From: Rhizomucor pusillus
Taxonomy: Eukaryota; Mucoromycota; Mucoromycetes; Mucorales; Lichtheimiaceae
Length of the DNA stretch: 10,574 nucleotides
Assembly (NCBI GenBank): GCA_900175165.2
Contig: FWWN02000494.1
Span: 1 to 10,574 of the forward strand
Reading direction: 5' to 3'
Shown piece by piece: positions 9,516-10,574 of this stretch. Both the position numbers and the translations under genes were made by a program. The notes under the pieces are model-generated. The model made no database searches, had not been told where the DNA came from, and saw only the letters and a program-made list of their open reading frames with translations. The number at the start of each line of letters is the position of its first letter. Position 1 is the first letter of the stretch.

Positions 9516-10201
9516 GTTAGTTTGACGGAAAAAAAAGAAACGAAAGCAAGCGCGCTTTGCAAGTTTTGGGACTCCTTCACACAGCTCCCAATTCCGTTAT
9601 TGTGGGTGTTTGCTAACCGAAACATTGAGTGCTATCACTGTTTCCTCCCGGGTATTTGGGATTTCATCCTATATCTACATTTAGGAACGTTTAAAACTTC
9701 AAGATATTTATTGATCGGCTGGCAGAAACCACTGTATAGCATGCGAATACATAAATCACCATGGCTACGTCCTCAGACTCTATGCCATAGTAATGACTGT
9801 TTATGCCGAAATGCTACAAGAACAAAATATGGTCGATTATTGTACTTGACACTATAGATCAAGTTTTGAGTAGACTTTGCATTGTATACAGTGTCTACAT
9901 TTTTCTTTGCTACTTCCATTTGCAGACGAACATTAAAGACGGATCTTCCGCCTATGCTTAACCTCATCGCTTGGATTTGTACCGCTTCCTTCTTGAGCCG
10001 GGCTGAAAGTTTGAATGCTCGATAACCTGATCATCATCATTTGAAACAAGAGAGGTGCCGTTTGGCAAGGAAACAAGTTTATTGTTTTCCCGCTCTTGGC
10101 GGGGACCACGGATCGTGTCGGGGCAGGGCAGACGCGGGCAAAAGGGAAAGGACAATGTATGAAAAATACATTTTGAAAGGGGGCGGCGCACCAGCAGGCA
10201 C
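9516..10201. other. Region upstream of elf1 without a confident gene
   Basis: It should contain the elf1 promoter and 5' UTR: CCGTCAAACTAAC lies directly before the start codon, preceded by a pyrimidine run of T residues. Short open frames are present, but none resembles a known family. On the minus strand a frame ending at 9964 finishes with a basic tail (SRRKRYKSKR) preceded by SNDDDQVIEHSNF; it looks more protein-like than its surroundings and could be the last exon of an unseen gene, but no start or upstream exon can be assigned. Confidence 0.4.
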
Positions 10202-10225
10202 CACCCGGGACGGAGGGATGCCTCT
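10086..10225. other. GC-rich patch next to the right terminal repeat
   Basis: About 140 bases are markedly richer in G on the plus strand (for example GGCGGGGACCACGG, GGGGCAGGGCAGACGCGGGC and GGGGGCGGCGCACC) than the AT-rich DNA around them. A short AT-rich break contains TGTAT-gaaaa-ATACA, a possible hairpin. The patch runs into the terminal repeat. It may be a promoter island, an exon of an unrecognised gene (a minus-strand frame is rich in proline and alanine), or foreign sequence. Confidence 0.45.
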
Positions 10226-10574
10226 ACATACAGAGAGGAGACTTGCTTGGATAGAATGATATGCACTTGCATTTGTCTTCATTATTTCTGTAGAAAATGA
10301 AGAGAAAAAAGAAATGTAGGAGGTTTGGTCACTTTATAGGCATCTCAACAAAAACTTTCCTGTTATCAAAGACAATGCTACATCCGGAACATCGAATGCT
10401 GTTCTGCAGTACAATATCTTTTGTGAACCTGCCCAGTGACATGTAATGTCTACAAATCTTCTATGTCGTACTGTATGTACAGCGCTATTTGGAGCTTTTG
10501 GTCTTCCTCCGGGAGTTTCCACGAAACCTGCTTACCTCTAAGGCAATTTTGTAGGTGTTCAAAAGTATACTTTG
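10202..10574. repeat. Right copy of the 373-bp terminal direct repeat
   Basis: Identical to bases 1-373 and in the same orientation. The sequence ends in AAAGTATACTTTG, a short palindrome-like stretch (CAAAGTATACTTTG in full) that continues on the left side with GATAGTGC. The contig therefore runs into itself at this point. Confidence 0.97.

Noticed and set aside
9381..9857. 158-residue plus-strand open frame
   Set aside because: It runs antisense over elf1 exon 2 and the elf1 promoter, has no recognisable motif and resembles chance openness.
10079..10282. 67-residue proline/alanine-rich minus-strand frame across the GC-rich patch
   Set aside because: Low-complexity product of G-rich DNA with no family similarity; kept only as a note under the GC-rich patch.

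Overview
The window looks like a short fungal contig, most probably from Mucoromycota (Mucorales-like). Protein-coding genes are split by many introns of about 47-68 bp (one of 123 bp) with GTA/GTR donors and CTAAC/TTAAC-type branch sequences. Intergenic DNA is AT-rich. The one mobile element is a decayed Tc1/mariner (IS630-superfamily) copy of a kind common in Rhizopus and Mucor genomes. The genus call is inference.

Layout: (1) bases 1-373 are repeated exactly at 10202-10574, so the contig is terminally redundant and would close into a 10,201-bp circle or represent one unit of a tandem array. (2) 374-1350 holds no recognisable gene, but contains a possible three-exon small gene and a zinc-knuckle-like ORF, both on the minus strand and both weak. 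(3) 1351-2300 (+) is a three-exon adenylate kinase gene of the Adk1/AK2 long-LID type. (4) About 2471-4090 is a degraded Tc1/mariner element whose minus-strand transposase has two frameshifts, a nonsense codon and a four-residue loss between the second and third catalytic acids. (5) 4087-4233 is a small inverted-repeat structure with 19-bp perfect arms, next to the element and just upstream of rad26. (6) 4347-8753 (+) is an 18-exon RAD26/CSB (ERCC6) gene, including one GC-AG intron. (7) 8954-9515 (-) is a four-exon ELF1/ELOF1 gene whose first coding exon carries only the start codon. (8) 9516-10201 is mostly non-coding and has a GC-rich patch near its end.

The most coherent biological point is that rad26 and elf1 are convergent neighbours about 200 bp apart. 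Both products act on elongating RNA polymerase II, in transcription-coupled repair and in passage through obstacles. Adenylate kinase is an unrelated housekeeping gene. The most unusual structural point is the exact terminal repeat, which raises the question of a circular molecule, a tandem duplication or an assembly artefact. Gene models were built by eye from splice signals, frame continuity and family conservation; individual splice sites flagged below remain uncertain.
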